From NCBI GenBank assembly GCA_963771545.1, contig CAVYTX010000002.1, positions 620,001 through 684,000 of the forward strand: a stretch of DNA of 64,000 nt, given 5' to 3'. Positions 52,749-61,338 of this stretch are shown one piece after another. The notes under the pieces were generated by a model, which saw only the letters and a program-made list of their open reading frames with translations, ran no database searches and was not told where the DNA came from. The stretch comes from CAKZLS01 sp963771545. Its GTDB lineage: Bacteria > Pseudomonadota > Alphaproteobacteria > Rhodospirillales > Defluviicoccaceae. How positions within the stretch are numbered: the stretch's first letter is position 1; every line of letters begins with the position of its first letter. The translations under genes and the position numbers were made by a program.

Positions 52749-54377
52749 TCAGGCTCGCTCGCGGGTGGCCGGGAACCGGAGAGCCGGCCAGGTCTCGATG
52801 GTGTGGTTCATTTCCCATGCGTTGCGGGCGAGAAACACCGGCGCGCCGTCGCGGTCCTCCGCCAGGCTGGCGCGGTGACGCTCTGTGAACCGTTTGATCT
52901 CCGCCGGGTCGTCGCCGGCGATCCAGCGCGCGGTCTCGTAGGGCGCGGTCTCGAAGCCGACGGCGATCTTGTACTCGGTGGCCATGCGGGAAACGAGAAC
53001 GTCGAGCTGCAACTGGCCGACGACGCCGACGATCCAACTCGCGCCCAGCATCGGCCGGAAGACCTGAGTGACGCCCTCCTCGGCCAGATCCTCCAATGCG
53101 CGCCGGAGCTGCTTGGCGCGGATCGGATCGTCGAGCCGGACCCGGCGCAGGATCTCGGGGGCGAAGTTGGGAATGCCGGTGAAGCGGATGTCCTCGCCTT
53201 CGCTCAGGGTGTCGCCGACGCGCAAGGTGCCGTGGTTCGGAATGCCGATGATGTCGCCGGGCAGGGCCTCTTCCGCCAACTCCCGCTCGTGGGCGAAAAA
53301 GAAGATCGGGTTTTGCACGGAGAGCACTTTGCCGGTGCGCGCCTGGCGCAACTTCATGCCGCGGCGGAAGCGCCCCGAGCACAGCCGGAAGAAAGCGACG
53401 CGATCGCGGTGGTTGGGGTCCATGTTGGCCTGGACCTTGAACACGAAACCCGCGACCGTGTCCTCGCCGGGCCCGACAGGCCGGGGCTCGGCCGGCTGGG
53501 TGCGCGGCGGCGGGGCGATGGCCGCCAGGGCCTGGAGCAATTCGTCGACGGCGTAGTCTTTAAGCGCGCTGCCGAAGAACACCGGCGTCATGTGCCCGGC
53601 CCCATAGGCCGCCGGATCGAACGCCGGATACGCCGAAGCCGCCAGCGCCGCGCCGTCGCGGAAGGGCGCGAGCACATGATCGGGGACACGACCGTCCAGC
53701 TTCGGATCGTCGAGGCCATCGCAGGCGATGGCCTGCTTGTACGGTCCGCCGCGCCCGCCGTCCGAGGTCAGGAAGCGGTGCGCGCCGAGGTCGAAACAGC
53801 CGTGGAAATCCACCCCCATGCCCACCGGCCAGGTCAGCGGGGTGGCGTCGAGGGCCAACACGCTTTCGATCTCGTCGAGAAGCTCGAAGGGGTCGCGTCC
53901 TTCCCGGTCGATCTTGTTGATGAAGGTGATGATCGGGATATCGCGCAGCCGGCACACCTCGAACAGCTTGCGCGTCTGGCTTTCGATGCCCTTGGCCGCG
54001 TCGATCACCATGATCGCCGAGTCGACGGCGGTCAGTGTCCGGTAGGTATCCTCGCTGAAGTCCTCGTGCCCGGGCGTATCGAGCAAGTTGAAGGTGACGC
54101 CGCCGCGCTCGAAGGTCATCACCGAGCTGGTGATCGAGATTCCGCGGGCGCGTTCCATCTCCATCCAGTCCGAATGCGTGCGCCGGGCCTCGCCGTGGGC
54201 CTTGACGTGGCCCGCCATGCGGATCGCGCCTCCGAACAGCAAGAGCTTTTCGGTCAAGGTCGTCTTGCCCGCGTCCGGGTGGGAGATGATGGCGAATGTC
54301 CGCCGGTTCTCCCACGTTGGCGGTGTGCTGGGCCGATCAGCGTTCATCAGCGTGGCGTTTGGCATATCCATCTTCAT
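52749..54377 (-). CDS. prfC: Peptide chain release factor 3
   Basis: A 542-residue translational GTPase that recycles RF1/RF2 from the ribosome. G-domain motifs: G1 SHPDAGKTTLTEKLL, G2 ERARGISITSSVM, G3 DTPGHEDFSEDTYR, G4 NKIDREGRDP. Domain II begins near AGFVFKVQANMDPNHRDRVAFF, and the C-terminal RF3-specific domain has GVTQVFRP and VGVVGQLQLDVLVSRMATEY. I take ATG 54377 with GAGGG 8 bases upstream; in-frame ATGs at 54425, 54371 and 54365 are alternatives. It is monocistronic. The C-terminus ends RFPATRERA. Confidence 0.95.
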   Translation of the reverse strand: MKMDMPNATLMNADRPSTPPTWENRRTFAIISHPDAGKTTLTEKLLLFGGAIRMAGHVKAHGEARRTHSDWMEMERARGISITSSVMTFERGGVTFNLLDTPGHEDFSEDTYRTLTAVDSAIMVIDAAKGIESQTRKLFEVCRLRDIPIITFINKIDREGRDPFELLDEIESVLALDATPLTWPVGMGVDFHGCFDLGAHRFLTSDGGRGGPYKQAIACDGLDDPKLDGRVPDHVLAPFRDGAALAASAYPAFDPAAYGAGHMTPVFFGSALKDYAVDELLQALAAIAPPPRTQPAEPRPVGPGEDTVAGFVFKVQANMDPNHRDRVAFFRLCSGRFRRGMKLRQARTGKVLSVQNPIFFFAHERELAEEALPGDIIGIPNHGTLRVGDTLSEGEDIRFTGIPNFAPEILRRVRLDDPIRAKQLRRALEDLAEEGVTQVFRPMLGASWIVGVVGQLQLDVLVSRMATEYKIAVGFETAPYETARWIAGDDPAEIKRFTERHRASLAEDRDGAPVFLARNAWEMNHTIETWPALRFPATRERA

Positions 54378-54644
54378 CCGTTCGCCCTCAGTCCCGCCAA
54401 GCAGGATCAGCTTGGCGCGTTTCATGTATTTGGCAGGGAAAACCGGAGGTTAACCTTTTTGCGGCGTGTCCGCCAGCTTGGCGCGCAATAAAAAAGGTGC
54501 GTCGCGCGGGCCGAAAGCATCTATACGGTTTGTTGGCACTCACCGGCAAAGGCCATGCTACAGTAATCGGCCTGAACGCGGTCCATGATCGTGGCCATGG
54601 GTATTGCCTGATAGTCCGATTGCACCCGATATAGGGAACAGCAC

Positions 54645-55050
54645 ATGGCGCGCGGGCGTTGGGTCTATGTAGGCGGCCGAAAAGGCAACAAGCCGCCGGA
54701 GCAAGAAAAACAAGCGATCGGTAGAGCCTGCGAGGCGTTTATCGCGGATGTGCTGAAGCCGCGATTCTTGCCGGAAATCCGTCCGACCACGTTCAATTAT
54801 TGCGTCGATATCTTTGGCAAATGGCACGGTGGAAACTATCGCTTCATTCAGCGCTTCCGCAGGCGCGGAAAACGCCATAGAGCCGGAATTCGATGCTCCC
54901 TTCGCGCGTCTTGAATATGCGGGGCGCGACCGGTTCGATCTTTCCTATTTTCGCCATACCGGCCAGTGGTGGACGGTCCATCGCGGCGTCACCCTCGCCG
55001 AAGCGCTCAAGCTCCTTGAGACGGAGGGCATTTTTCACCCCATCACTTGA
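54645..55050 (+). pseudogene. Conserved hypothetical protein (about 134 aa), frameshifted
   Basis: The first frame gives MARGRWVYVGGRKGNKPPEQ, EKQAIGRACEAFIADVLKPR, FLPEIRPTTFNYCVDIFGKW and YRFIQRF. Near 54858-54862 one extra base breaks it; without it, GAENAIEPEFDAPFARLEYA, FDLSYFRHTGQWWTVHRGV and TLAEALKLLETEGIFHPIT complete a compact protein. The pieces look like one conserved cytoplasmic protein of unknown function that I cannot name with confidence. It runs almost into the next gene. Confidence 0.65.
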
Positions 55051-55067
55051 GAACGGGAGACCGGCTC

Positions 55068-56198
55068 TTGAGCGAATACCAGTACTATGAATTTCAGGCG
55101 ATCGACCACCCGCTCGGCAGGGCGGATCAGGAGGCCTTGCGGGCGCTGTCGACGCGGGCGCGGATCACCGCGACGAGTTTCACCAACCACTATGAGTGGG
55201 GGGACTTCAAGGGCGACCCGCGCGACCTCATGGAGCGCTGGTTCGACCTGCACCTTTACCTCGCCAATTGGGGGACGCGCCGGTTGATGATGCGGCTGCC
55301 GAAACGGTATGTGAACCGCTCACGGCTGGACGCCTTCTTGTTCGATGTCGACTGGGTCAAGGTTTGGGCGCGAGGCGACGTCTTGTTCATCGATATGCAG
55401 CGCGACGAGGTGGAGCCGGACTATGACCAATGGGACGACGGCGCCGGCTGGCTTGCCGCGTTGGCGGTGCTCCGGAGCGATGTTCTTTCCGGCGATTTGA
55501 GGCTGTTTTATCTGCTCTGGCTGACGGCGGTCGAAGGCGATGGGCTCGCGGAGGACGCCGCCGAACCGCTTCCGGGGATCGGCCCGCTGACGGGTCCGCT
55601 CGAAGCCTTCGCCGAGTTCTTCGGGATCGATCCGGATCTTGTCGAGGCGGCCGCCGAACGGCCGGAAGGCGGTGACGACACTCTGTCGACCGGGTCCGCG
55701 CACGCCGCGCTCGCCGACATTCCGGAGCGCGAAAAGACGGACCTCCTCATGCGCGTCGTGGACGGCGATCCCCATGTGGCGGCGGAACTTAGGGCCCGGA
55801 TCCGGGCGGCGCATCGCGGGCCGCCCGCCGATCGCCGCACCGTGTGCGAACTCCGGGCGCGGGCGACGGCCATCGGCCGGGAGCGGAACCGCGCGGAGGC
55901 CGAGCGGCAAGAAGCCGAACGGCGCCGCCAGGAGGAACTGGCCGAAACGGCGCGGCGCAAACGCCTCGACGGCCTGAGGCGGAAGGGCGGGAGCGTCTGG
56001 CGGGACATCGAGGACGAAATCCAGCGGCGCAACGCGACCGGTTACGACCGCGCCGCCGATCTTCTGTTCGATCTCCAGACGATCGCCGCCGAACAGGGAA
56101 CGCTCGCCGATTTCGCCCGCCGCCTCGAGGCGATCCGTGAAAAACACGCGCGCAAGGGAAAGTTCATCGAGCGGTTGAAAGGGCTGAAGACGCGTTGA
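55068..56198 (+). CDS. Hypothetical protein (376 aa) with C-terminal charged coiled coil
   Basis: The start TTG 55068 is supported by GGGAG 8 bases upstream; the protein then begins SEYQYYEFQAIDHPLGRADQ, LRALSTRARITATSFTNHYE, WGDFKGDPRDLMERWFDLHL, LANWGTRRLMMRLPKR. This is a conserved N-terminal region I have no name for. The middle is acidic (YDQWDDGAGW, ADIPEREKTDLLMRVVDGDP). Residues about 270-310 are a Glu/Arg-rich coiled coil (ERNRAEAERQEAERRRQEEL). No signal or membrane segment. The short gap to the preceding gene suggests co-transcription. Confidence 0.75.
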   Translation: MSEYQYYEFQAIDHPLGRADQEALRALSTRARITATSFTNHYEWGDFKGDPRDLMERWFDLHLYLANWGTRRLMMRLPKRYVNRSRLDAFLFDVDWVKVWARGDVLFIDMQRDEVEPDYDQWDDGAGWLAALAVLRSDVLSGDLRLFYLLWLTAVEGDGLAEDAAEPLPGIGPLTGPLEAFAEFFGIDPDLVEAAAERPEGGDDTLSTGSAHAALADIPEREKTDLLMRVVDGDPHVAAELRARIRAAHRGPPADRRTVCELRARATAIGRERNRAEAERQEAERRRQEELAETARRKRLDGLRRKGGSVWRDIEDEIQRRNATGYDRAADLLFDLQTIAAEQGTLADFARRLEAIREKHARKGKFIERLKGLKTR

Positions 56199-56378
56199 CG
56201 GTGACGGGGGCACATTTGGAAAGGGGGAAAATGGTAACGTCACCCAATTGTTGCGAATCCCGGCGGAAATGACCCTTGGCCCGATTGACCTTCGCGCTCG
56301 GCGGTGATTGTGGCGTTTTTATCCCTTGCAATCGACCACTAAACATCCATATACCATCCATATGGATGGAGAACGCGC

Positions 56379-56798
56379 ATGCCCACGAATATTCATCATC
56401 TTCGCGACAAAGGCGGCGACAGCGAGAAAGTCACGATCAATCTCGGTTATGTCGACCTCGGCCGCATTGATCTGCTCGTGCAGGAGGGGTTCTATTCCAA
56501 CCGCACGGACCTTATCAGAACCGCGATCCGCAATCAGCTCGCCCAGCATGCCGACTCGGTCACTCGGTCGATCGAGCGGCATACCCTTGAACTGGGATTG
56601 CGCGACTACACTCGGGCGGATCTCGAGGCGGTGCGGAACGCCGGTGAACAGCTCCACATCAAAGTCGTCGGGCTCGCCCGCATCGCGTCCGATGTCACCC
56701 CCGATCTCGCGCGGGCGACGATCGGATCGATCACCGTGCTCGGCGCGCTGCAGGCAGGCGCCGAAGTGAAGGCGGCCCTGGCCGACCGGACCCGGTAG
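56379..56798 (+). CDS. CopG-family (ribbon-helix-helix) regulator
   Basis: A 139-residue protein. After a polar leader, EKVTINLGYVDLGRIDLLVQ, then EGFYSNRTDLIRTAIRNQL form a ribbon-helix-helix DNA-binding domain (residues about 16-55). The C-terminal part has a conserved VVGLARIASDVTPDLARATI and IGSITVLGALQAGAEVKAAL, seen in CopG-type proteins encoded beside PHB-depolymerase esterases. It is 30 bp upstream of such an esterase gene, so it likely regulates that operon. An imperfect repeat CCATATACCATCCATATGGA (56350-56369) just before the ATG is a possible autoregulatory site. Confidence 0.85.
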   Translation: MPTNIHHLRDKGGDSEKVTINLGYVDLGRIDLLVQEGFYSNRTDLIRTAIRNQLAQHADSVTRSIERHTLELGLRDYTRADLEAVRNAGEQLHIKVVGLARIASDVTPDLARATIGSITVLGALQAGAEVKAALADRTR

Positions 56799-56828
56799 GG
56801 CGCAATCCCGCCAGCAAGGAATAAGCTA

Positions 56829-58109
56829 ATGACTGATAAGTTCGCCTTGGCCATGCGCAGGGCTCTCGATCTCACGCGCGCTGGGGACGTCGTCAAAGCG
56901 ACCAGCGTAATACAGGCCGCTCTCGCCGGAACGGCCGCCGACGGAAGCGCGCGGTCAGGCGGTTTCCGGCGACAGCCGCGGCAACCCGATCGGCGCCCAC
57001 TGATCGATCCGGGCGCGGAAATCTTAACACCCGAGGAGGAGTGGGCGCCGGAGCCTGCCCATAAAGCCATCAACGAAGCGGTCCTCGGCCGCGATACCCT
57101 TCGAACCTTTGCACGAGCACGAAAAAAATGGGATGGGCAATCGTGGAGGCTCAAAGACCGCGGCTCGGCGCTGGGCCCGGCGGGCTTCTCGTCCGACATG
57201 GGGCCGAACGCGTTGAAAAAGTCATCGCCGCCGCCGCCAGGACCTGACGGCGCGAGATTTCTTACCCGATCGTTTACGGGTTCCGCGGGTATGCGAAGCT
57301 ACAAGCTTTATGTCCCCGTCTTGACGGACGACGGCCCGCGCGGGCTGGTGGTGATGCTGCATGGCTGCATGCAGACTCCCGATGACTTCGCCGTGGGCAC
57401 GAACATGAACGCTGTCGCCGGAGCACGGGGCCTGCTGGTGGCGTATCCCGCCCAAACGGTCGCGGACAATTTGGCGTCCTGCTGGAACTGGTTCCGTCCA
57501 GGCGACCAGGCGCGCGATGGTGGCGAGCCAGGGATTATCGCCGGGATTACGCGCGCCATTGCCTCCGAATTCGGCATCGAGCGAGACCAGATCTTCGTCG
57601 CGGGCCTGTCCGCCGGCGGCGCGATGGCGGCGGTGATGGCTGAAACCTATCCCGATCTCTATGCGGCGGTGGGGATCCATTCCGGTCTCGCCCATGCCTC
57701 GGCGAAGGATCATATGTCAGCGTTCGCCGCGATGCGGGGGATGAATGCCATGCGGGGGACTCTCGTGCCGCGTGCCACGGAGGTATCGAATGGCGGGCCG
57801 CGCACGATTGTTTTCCACGGAGGCGCGGATCAGATGGTCCATCCCTCGAACGCCGAACGCATCTTCGCCGACGCCCGCGCGTCAAATATCTCGGGTTCGT
57901 CTCGCTCGGAACGGTGCACGACCGGCGACGGCCGGAGATACACGCGCTCGGTTGTCCATGGGTCGGACGGCAAGCCGTGCGCCGAATACTGGCTGATCGA
58001 TCAAACAGGACATGCCTGGTCGGGAGGGCGCGGGAATGGCTCCTTCACCGATCCGAACGGCCCCGACGCATCAACCGAAATGCTGCGGTTCTTTTTACAT
58101 GACTCGTGA
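56829..58109 (+). CDS. PHB-depolymerase-family esterase (LpqC-like)
   Basis: A 426-residue alpha/beta hydrolase. The N-terminal 130 residues are a variable helical segment (FALAMRRALDLTRAGDVVKA). The catalytic domain then starts SYKLYVPVLTDDGPRGLVVM, with LHGCMQTPDDFA (oxyanion loop) and the nucleophile elbow GLSAGGAM with Ser261. The likely Asp lies in HGGADQMVHPSNAERI and the likely His in IDQTGHAWSGG. No signal peptide, so intracellular short-chain polyhydroxyalkanoate or other ester hydrolysis is likely. Directly downstream of the CopG-type regulator, a common pairing. Confidence 0.88.
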   Translation: MTDKFALAMRRALDLTRAGDVVKATSVIQAALAGTAADGSARSGGFRRQPRQPDRRPLIDPGAEILTPEEEWAPEPAHKAINEAVLGRDTLRTFARARKKWDGQSWRLKDRGSALGPAGFSSDMGPNALKKSSPPPPGPDGARFLTRSFTGSAGMRSYKLYVPVLTDDGPRGLVVMLHGCMQTPDDFAVGTNMNAVAGARGLLVAYPAQTVADNLASCWNWFRPGDQARDGGEPGIIAGITRAIASEFGIERDQIFVAGLSAGGAMAAVMAETYPDLYAAVGIHSGLAHASAKDHMSAFAAMRGMNAMRGTLVPRATEVSNGGPRTIVFHGGADQMVHPSNAERIFADARASNISGSSRSERCTTGDGRRYTRSVVHGSDGKPCAEYWLIDQTGHAWSGGRGNGSFTDPNGPDASTEMLRFFLHDS

Positions 58110-58122
58110 GAGGATATTACAG

Positions 58123-59298
58123 ATGACCGATTATTCCCTGACGTTCGATGCGGTGGCGGAGGCCGAACCGGGCCCGAAATGGGCCGCGCGGTGGTCCCGC
58201 TCATGGCCAGCCTATAAGGAATGGTTCCGCGCTCGCGGCGGCGAGAACGGTCCCTCGCGCGCCCGATGCGAAGCCGCGCTCGCCAAATACATGCCGGAAT
58301 TGGCGCCGGTCCACCGGCGGCTGACCCGGCTCGCCGGCGGCGGGGACCGCGCGGCGCGGTTTCTCTCGACCTGGTGTCCGCCCGCTTATCTCGGGGGTTG
58401 CTCCATAGCGGCGCTCGCCAAGGGCGGCCACGTCCGCCTGGTTCGGAACTATGACCTCTGTCCCGATTTGAACGAAGGTTTGCTGCTGCGGACGGAGTGG
58501 ACCGGGATGGCGGTCATGGGCATGTCGGAATTTCTTTGGGGGCTGTCCGATGGTATCAACGCGCGGGGCCTTTGCGCCGCGCTCGCTTATGGCGGCCGGC
58601 GGCAGGTCGGCCGCGGCTTCGGTGTGACGACAATCGTTCGCTATGTACTGGAGACGTGCGGGACGGTCGACGAGGCGTTGGCGGTGCTGAACCGCGTGCC
58701 GTCGCACATGGCCTACAACATAACGCTGGCCGACCGCCATGGAGCGACCGCCACGGCAGAGCTTCTGCCGGGCGGCGGGGCGCGCGTTCTCCAACCGGCG
58801 ATAGCCGCGAACCATCAGCATGGAATGGAAAATGCCGACCGCCCCGGTTTCACCAGAACGTATGAACGTCACGATCACTTGAAGCGGCTGATCGTGAACG
58901 GCATCGCGCCCGAAGGGCTTGGCGACGCCTTCCTTGATCCCCCCTTGTATCAGCGGAACTACGCGCAGGGTCTCGGAACGCTGTTCACCGCGGTGTACGA
59001 CCCGCTCGGCGGCGGCCTGGTATTGCGCTGGCCGGGGTATGATTGGGCCCAGCGCCTCGACGCATTCAACGAGGGACGGCGCGAGATCGGCTATGGCGCC
59101 GCCGAGGCCGCGTGTCCGACGAACCCGTGTCCGGAGAACCCGTGTCCGCCGGCGTTCGAACTCGATGCGATCCTGAATTCGATCCGGCCCTATTTTTCTC
59201 CCGCCGCTCTCCGCGAGCTGGAGACGTGGGCCGCGAATGCCCGCCGGGGAAGCCCCGACTGGGCCGGTTTCGGCCGCGCCATGGCCGTGCTGCATTGA
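58123..59298 (+). CDS. C45-family autoproteolytic acyltransferase/hydrolase
   Basis: A 391-residue Ntn-hydrolase-like protein. The expected nucleophile after self-cleavage is Cys93 in AYLGGCSIAAL, giving a pro-segment of 92 residues. The mature part has LVRNYDLCPDLNEGLLLRTE, GMSEFLWGLSDGINARGLCA, GVTTIVRYVLETCGTVDEAL and NITLADRHGATATAEL, the pattern of the isopenicillin-N acyltransferase/acid-ceramidase-like group. A short insert near residue 335 repeats NPCP (CPTNPCPENPCPP). ATG 58123 with GAGAGGA upstream is preferred to the longer frame overlapping the esterase. Probably an amidase or acyl-transferase; substrate unknown. Starts 14 bp after the esterase gene. Confidence 0.82.
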   Translation: MTDYSLTFDAVAEAEPGPKWAARWSRSWPAYKEWFRARGGENGPSRARCEAALAKYMPELAPVHRRLTRLAGGGDRAARFLSTWCPPAYLGGCSIAALAKGGHVRLVRNYDLCPDLNEGLLLRTEWTGMAVMGMSEFLWGLSDGINARGLCAALAYGGRRQVGRGFGVTTIVRYVLETCGTVDEALAVLNRVPSHMAYNITLADRHGATATAELLPGGGARVLQPAIAANHQHGMENADRPGFTRTYERHDHLKRLIVNGIAPEGLGDAFLDPPLYQRNYAQGLGTLFTAVYDPLGGGLVLRWPGYDWAQRLDAFNEGRREIGYGAAEAACPTNPCPENPCPPAFELDAILNSIRPYFSPAALRELETWAANARRGSPDWAGFGRAMAVLH

Positions 59299-59379
59299 AA
59301 ACCGGACCACTCTTATGGGCGTTCGAGGCGCGCATGCTACAATGATGGACCTGAACCAAGATCCGGCCGGGAGTGACCC

Positions 59380-60624
59380 ATGACCATTGTCTCGCAGCGC
59401 ATCCAACGGGCGAATGCCGCGTTCGCGGCTGTAAAGGATTTCTATTTCACGTCGCGCTATGGGCTGAAACGCCATGATCCCGGCATTTGCGATTTCACCT
59501 TCGGCAACCCCCACGAAATGCCCCTCGGGGGTCTGGTGGCGGCGCTCCGCGAGCGGGCAATTCCGCACGACAAGGATTGGTTCGCCTACAAGACATCGGA
59601 GATCGAACCGCAAGCCTTCGTGGCCGAGCGTTTGTCGCGTGAACTCGGCGTCGCCTTCGAACCCGGCGACATCGCGCTGACGACGGGGGCGTTCGCGGCG
59701 ATCATGGTCGCCTTTCGCCTCGTGCTCGACGCCGGCGAAGAGGTGGTGTTCCCGACGCCCGCGTGGTTCTGTTACGAACCGATGTTGTTGGCCGCCGACG
59801 CGGTTCCGCGCAAGGTCGATTTGCTCCGCCCGGCCTTCGATCCCGATTTCGCCGCCATCGACGCCGCGATCGGCCCCCGAACGCGAATGGTGATCGTCAA
59901 CACGCCGCACAATCCCACCGGACGGATTTACGATCGAGAGACCCTGGAAACGCTGGCCGGGCTCCTGGATCGCGCCTCGGCCCGGATCGGCCATCGCGTT
60001 TTTCTGCTGTCCGACGAGCCCTATCGCCGCTTGAGGTTCGACGACAGGGCGTTCACCAGCCCGGCGGCCGTTTACCCCTGGACACTGATCTCCTACAGCT
60101 ACGGAAAGGTGCTTCTCGCTCCCGGCCAGCGCCTGGGATATCTCGCGTTCTCGCCATTGATGCCGCTTGCCGACCGCCAGGCCCTTCGGGATTCGATCTT
60201 CGCGGCGCAGATGTCGCTCGGCTGGTGTTTCCCCAACGCCATTATGCAGTATGCCGTCGCCGACCTCGAGGACCTGTCCATCGACCGGGCCGCGCTCGCG
60301 CGCCGGCGCGACCGTCTGATGCCGGCGCTGTCGAACGCCGGGTTCACGGTGGTTCCGCCGGAGGGCACGTTCTACCTAATGAGCCGGTGGCCGGACGGCG
60401 ACCCAGAGGCGCTTTGGAATGCCTTGGCCGACCGCGATGTATTCGTGATGCCGGGGAACATCCTCGGCGCGCCGGAGTATCTGCGGATTTCGCTGACCGC
60501 GTCCGACGCGATGATCGGCAAGGCGCTGCCCGCCTTCGAGGCGTTTCAAGACGCCCGATCCGGTTCGCGCGGAGACGATTCATCTCCAAGCGAGGCGTCG
60601 CGCTCTGGCCGCGCCGTGCTTTAG
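59380..60624 (+). CDS. Class I/II PLP aminotransferase
   Basis: A 414-residue PLP enzyme of fold type I. FTFGNPHEMPLGGLVAALRE is at the N-terminus, cofactor loop GAFAAIMVAFRL, VNTPHNPTGRIYD (with the conserved Asn), LLSDEPYRRLRF (Asp for the pyridine nitrogen), and the Schiff-base lysine Lys243 in SYSYGKVLLAPGQRLGY. The C-terminal Arg lies in EYLRISLTAS. It transaminates an amino acid; specificity is not readable. It follows the C45 gene on the same strand by 81 bp and may share its pathway. Confidence 0.92.
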   Translation: MTIVSQRIQRANAAFAAVKDFYFTSRYGLKRHDPGICDFTFGNPHEMPLGGLVAALRERAIPHDKDWFAYKTSEIEPQAFVAERLSRELGVAFEPGDIALTTGAFAAIMVAFRLVLDAGEEVVFPTPAWFCYEPMLLAADAVPRKVDLLRPAFDPDFAAIDAAIGPRTRMVIVNTPHNPTGRIYDRETLETLAGLLDRASARIGHRVFLLSDEPYRRLRFDDRAFTSPAAVYPWTLISYSYGKVLLAPGQRLGYLAFSPLMPLADRQALRDSIFAAQMSLGWCFPNAIMQYAVADLEDLSIDRAALARRRDRLMPALSNAGFTVVPPEGTFYLMSRWPDGDPEALWNALADRDVFVMPGNILGAPEYLRISLTASDAMIGKALPAFEAFQDARSGSRGDDSSPSEASRSGRAVL

Positions 60625-60724
60625 CGTCTATATCATCGAACCATGGTATAATACGCGCCGGGGTGCGCTCGAACGGACGCGGGCGCGGGTATGGGATGAA
60701 CAGGGGAAAGGGGATCGCGCTCCA

Positions 60725-61273
60725 ATGTCATGGCTGAAAAGGGTTTTGATCGTCTTGGCGGGGTTGGCCGTGCTCGCCATGGTTCTGGTCGCCAACTATT
60801 ACCTTCCGTCGACGATGCTGGTGCAAGTGACCGGGCACGAGGTCAAGCGAATGGACACCGGCAACGATACCGCGAGCGGGCAACCCATCACCCGCGACGT
60901 GCGGTTCATGTACGCCAAGGGCAAGGAGAACGGTCAGGACTACGCGTTCCGCAACGAGGACACGGGCTGGGGCTGGCCGCCGTATTTCAAGTTCAATTCC
61001 GGAGACATCGCCGCCAAGGCCAACAACATCAAGGAGACGCAGCCCGACGCCACCGTGCTGGCGACTTATTACGGCTGGCGGATCACCTACCTCGACATGT
61101 ATCCCAATGTGGTGGATATCGAGGTTGTCGGCGCCGATGATACCCATATTCCCTGGTTCAATATCTTGTTGCTGACGGTGGTCATCGGCGCGGTCGGCTA
61201 TGGCGTGTATTGGTTCCGCTGGGGCCGCTACAAGTCGTGGCTCCGCAAAGAGGGAATGCCGCGGGACGGGTAA
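60725..61273 (+). CDS. DUF1523-family membrane protein
   Basis: A 182-residue inner-membrane protein: TM1 at about residues 7-26, a periplasmic domain (YLPSTMLVQVTGHEVKRMDT, DVRFMYAKGKENGQDYAFRN, GWGWPPYFKFNSGDIAAKAN, YYGWRITYLDMYPNVVDIEV) and TM2 (about 142-162) before a basic tail. The whole pattern is DUF1523. Function unknown. Monocistronic, with a GGGGAAAGGGGATCG region before the ATG. Confidence 0.88.
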   Translation: MSWLKRVLIVLAGLAVLAMVLVANYYLPSTMLVQVTGHEVKRMDTGNDTASGQPITRDVRFMYAKGKENGQDYAFRNEDTGWGWPPYFKFNSGDIAAKANNIKETQPDATVLATYYGWRITYLDMYPNVVDIEVVGADDTHIPWFNILLLTVVIGAVGYGVYWFRWGRYKSWLRKEGMPRDG

Positions 61274-61338
61274 TGCCCGCGATCGGCGCGTCGTCCGCTC
61301 GGGACGGGCTGAGATAAGCGCGAGCGGCGCGAAGTCTG

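Noticed and set aside
52731..54491. A 586-codon open frame antisense to prfC
   Set aside because: Shadow of the release factor 3 gene, whose GTPase motifs are all in place on the minus strand.
58201..59994. A 597-codon antisense frame across the C45 and aminotransferase genes
   Set aside because: Spans two well-supported genes on the other strand and has shadow-like composition.
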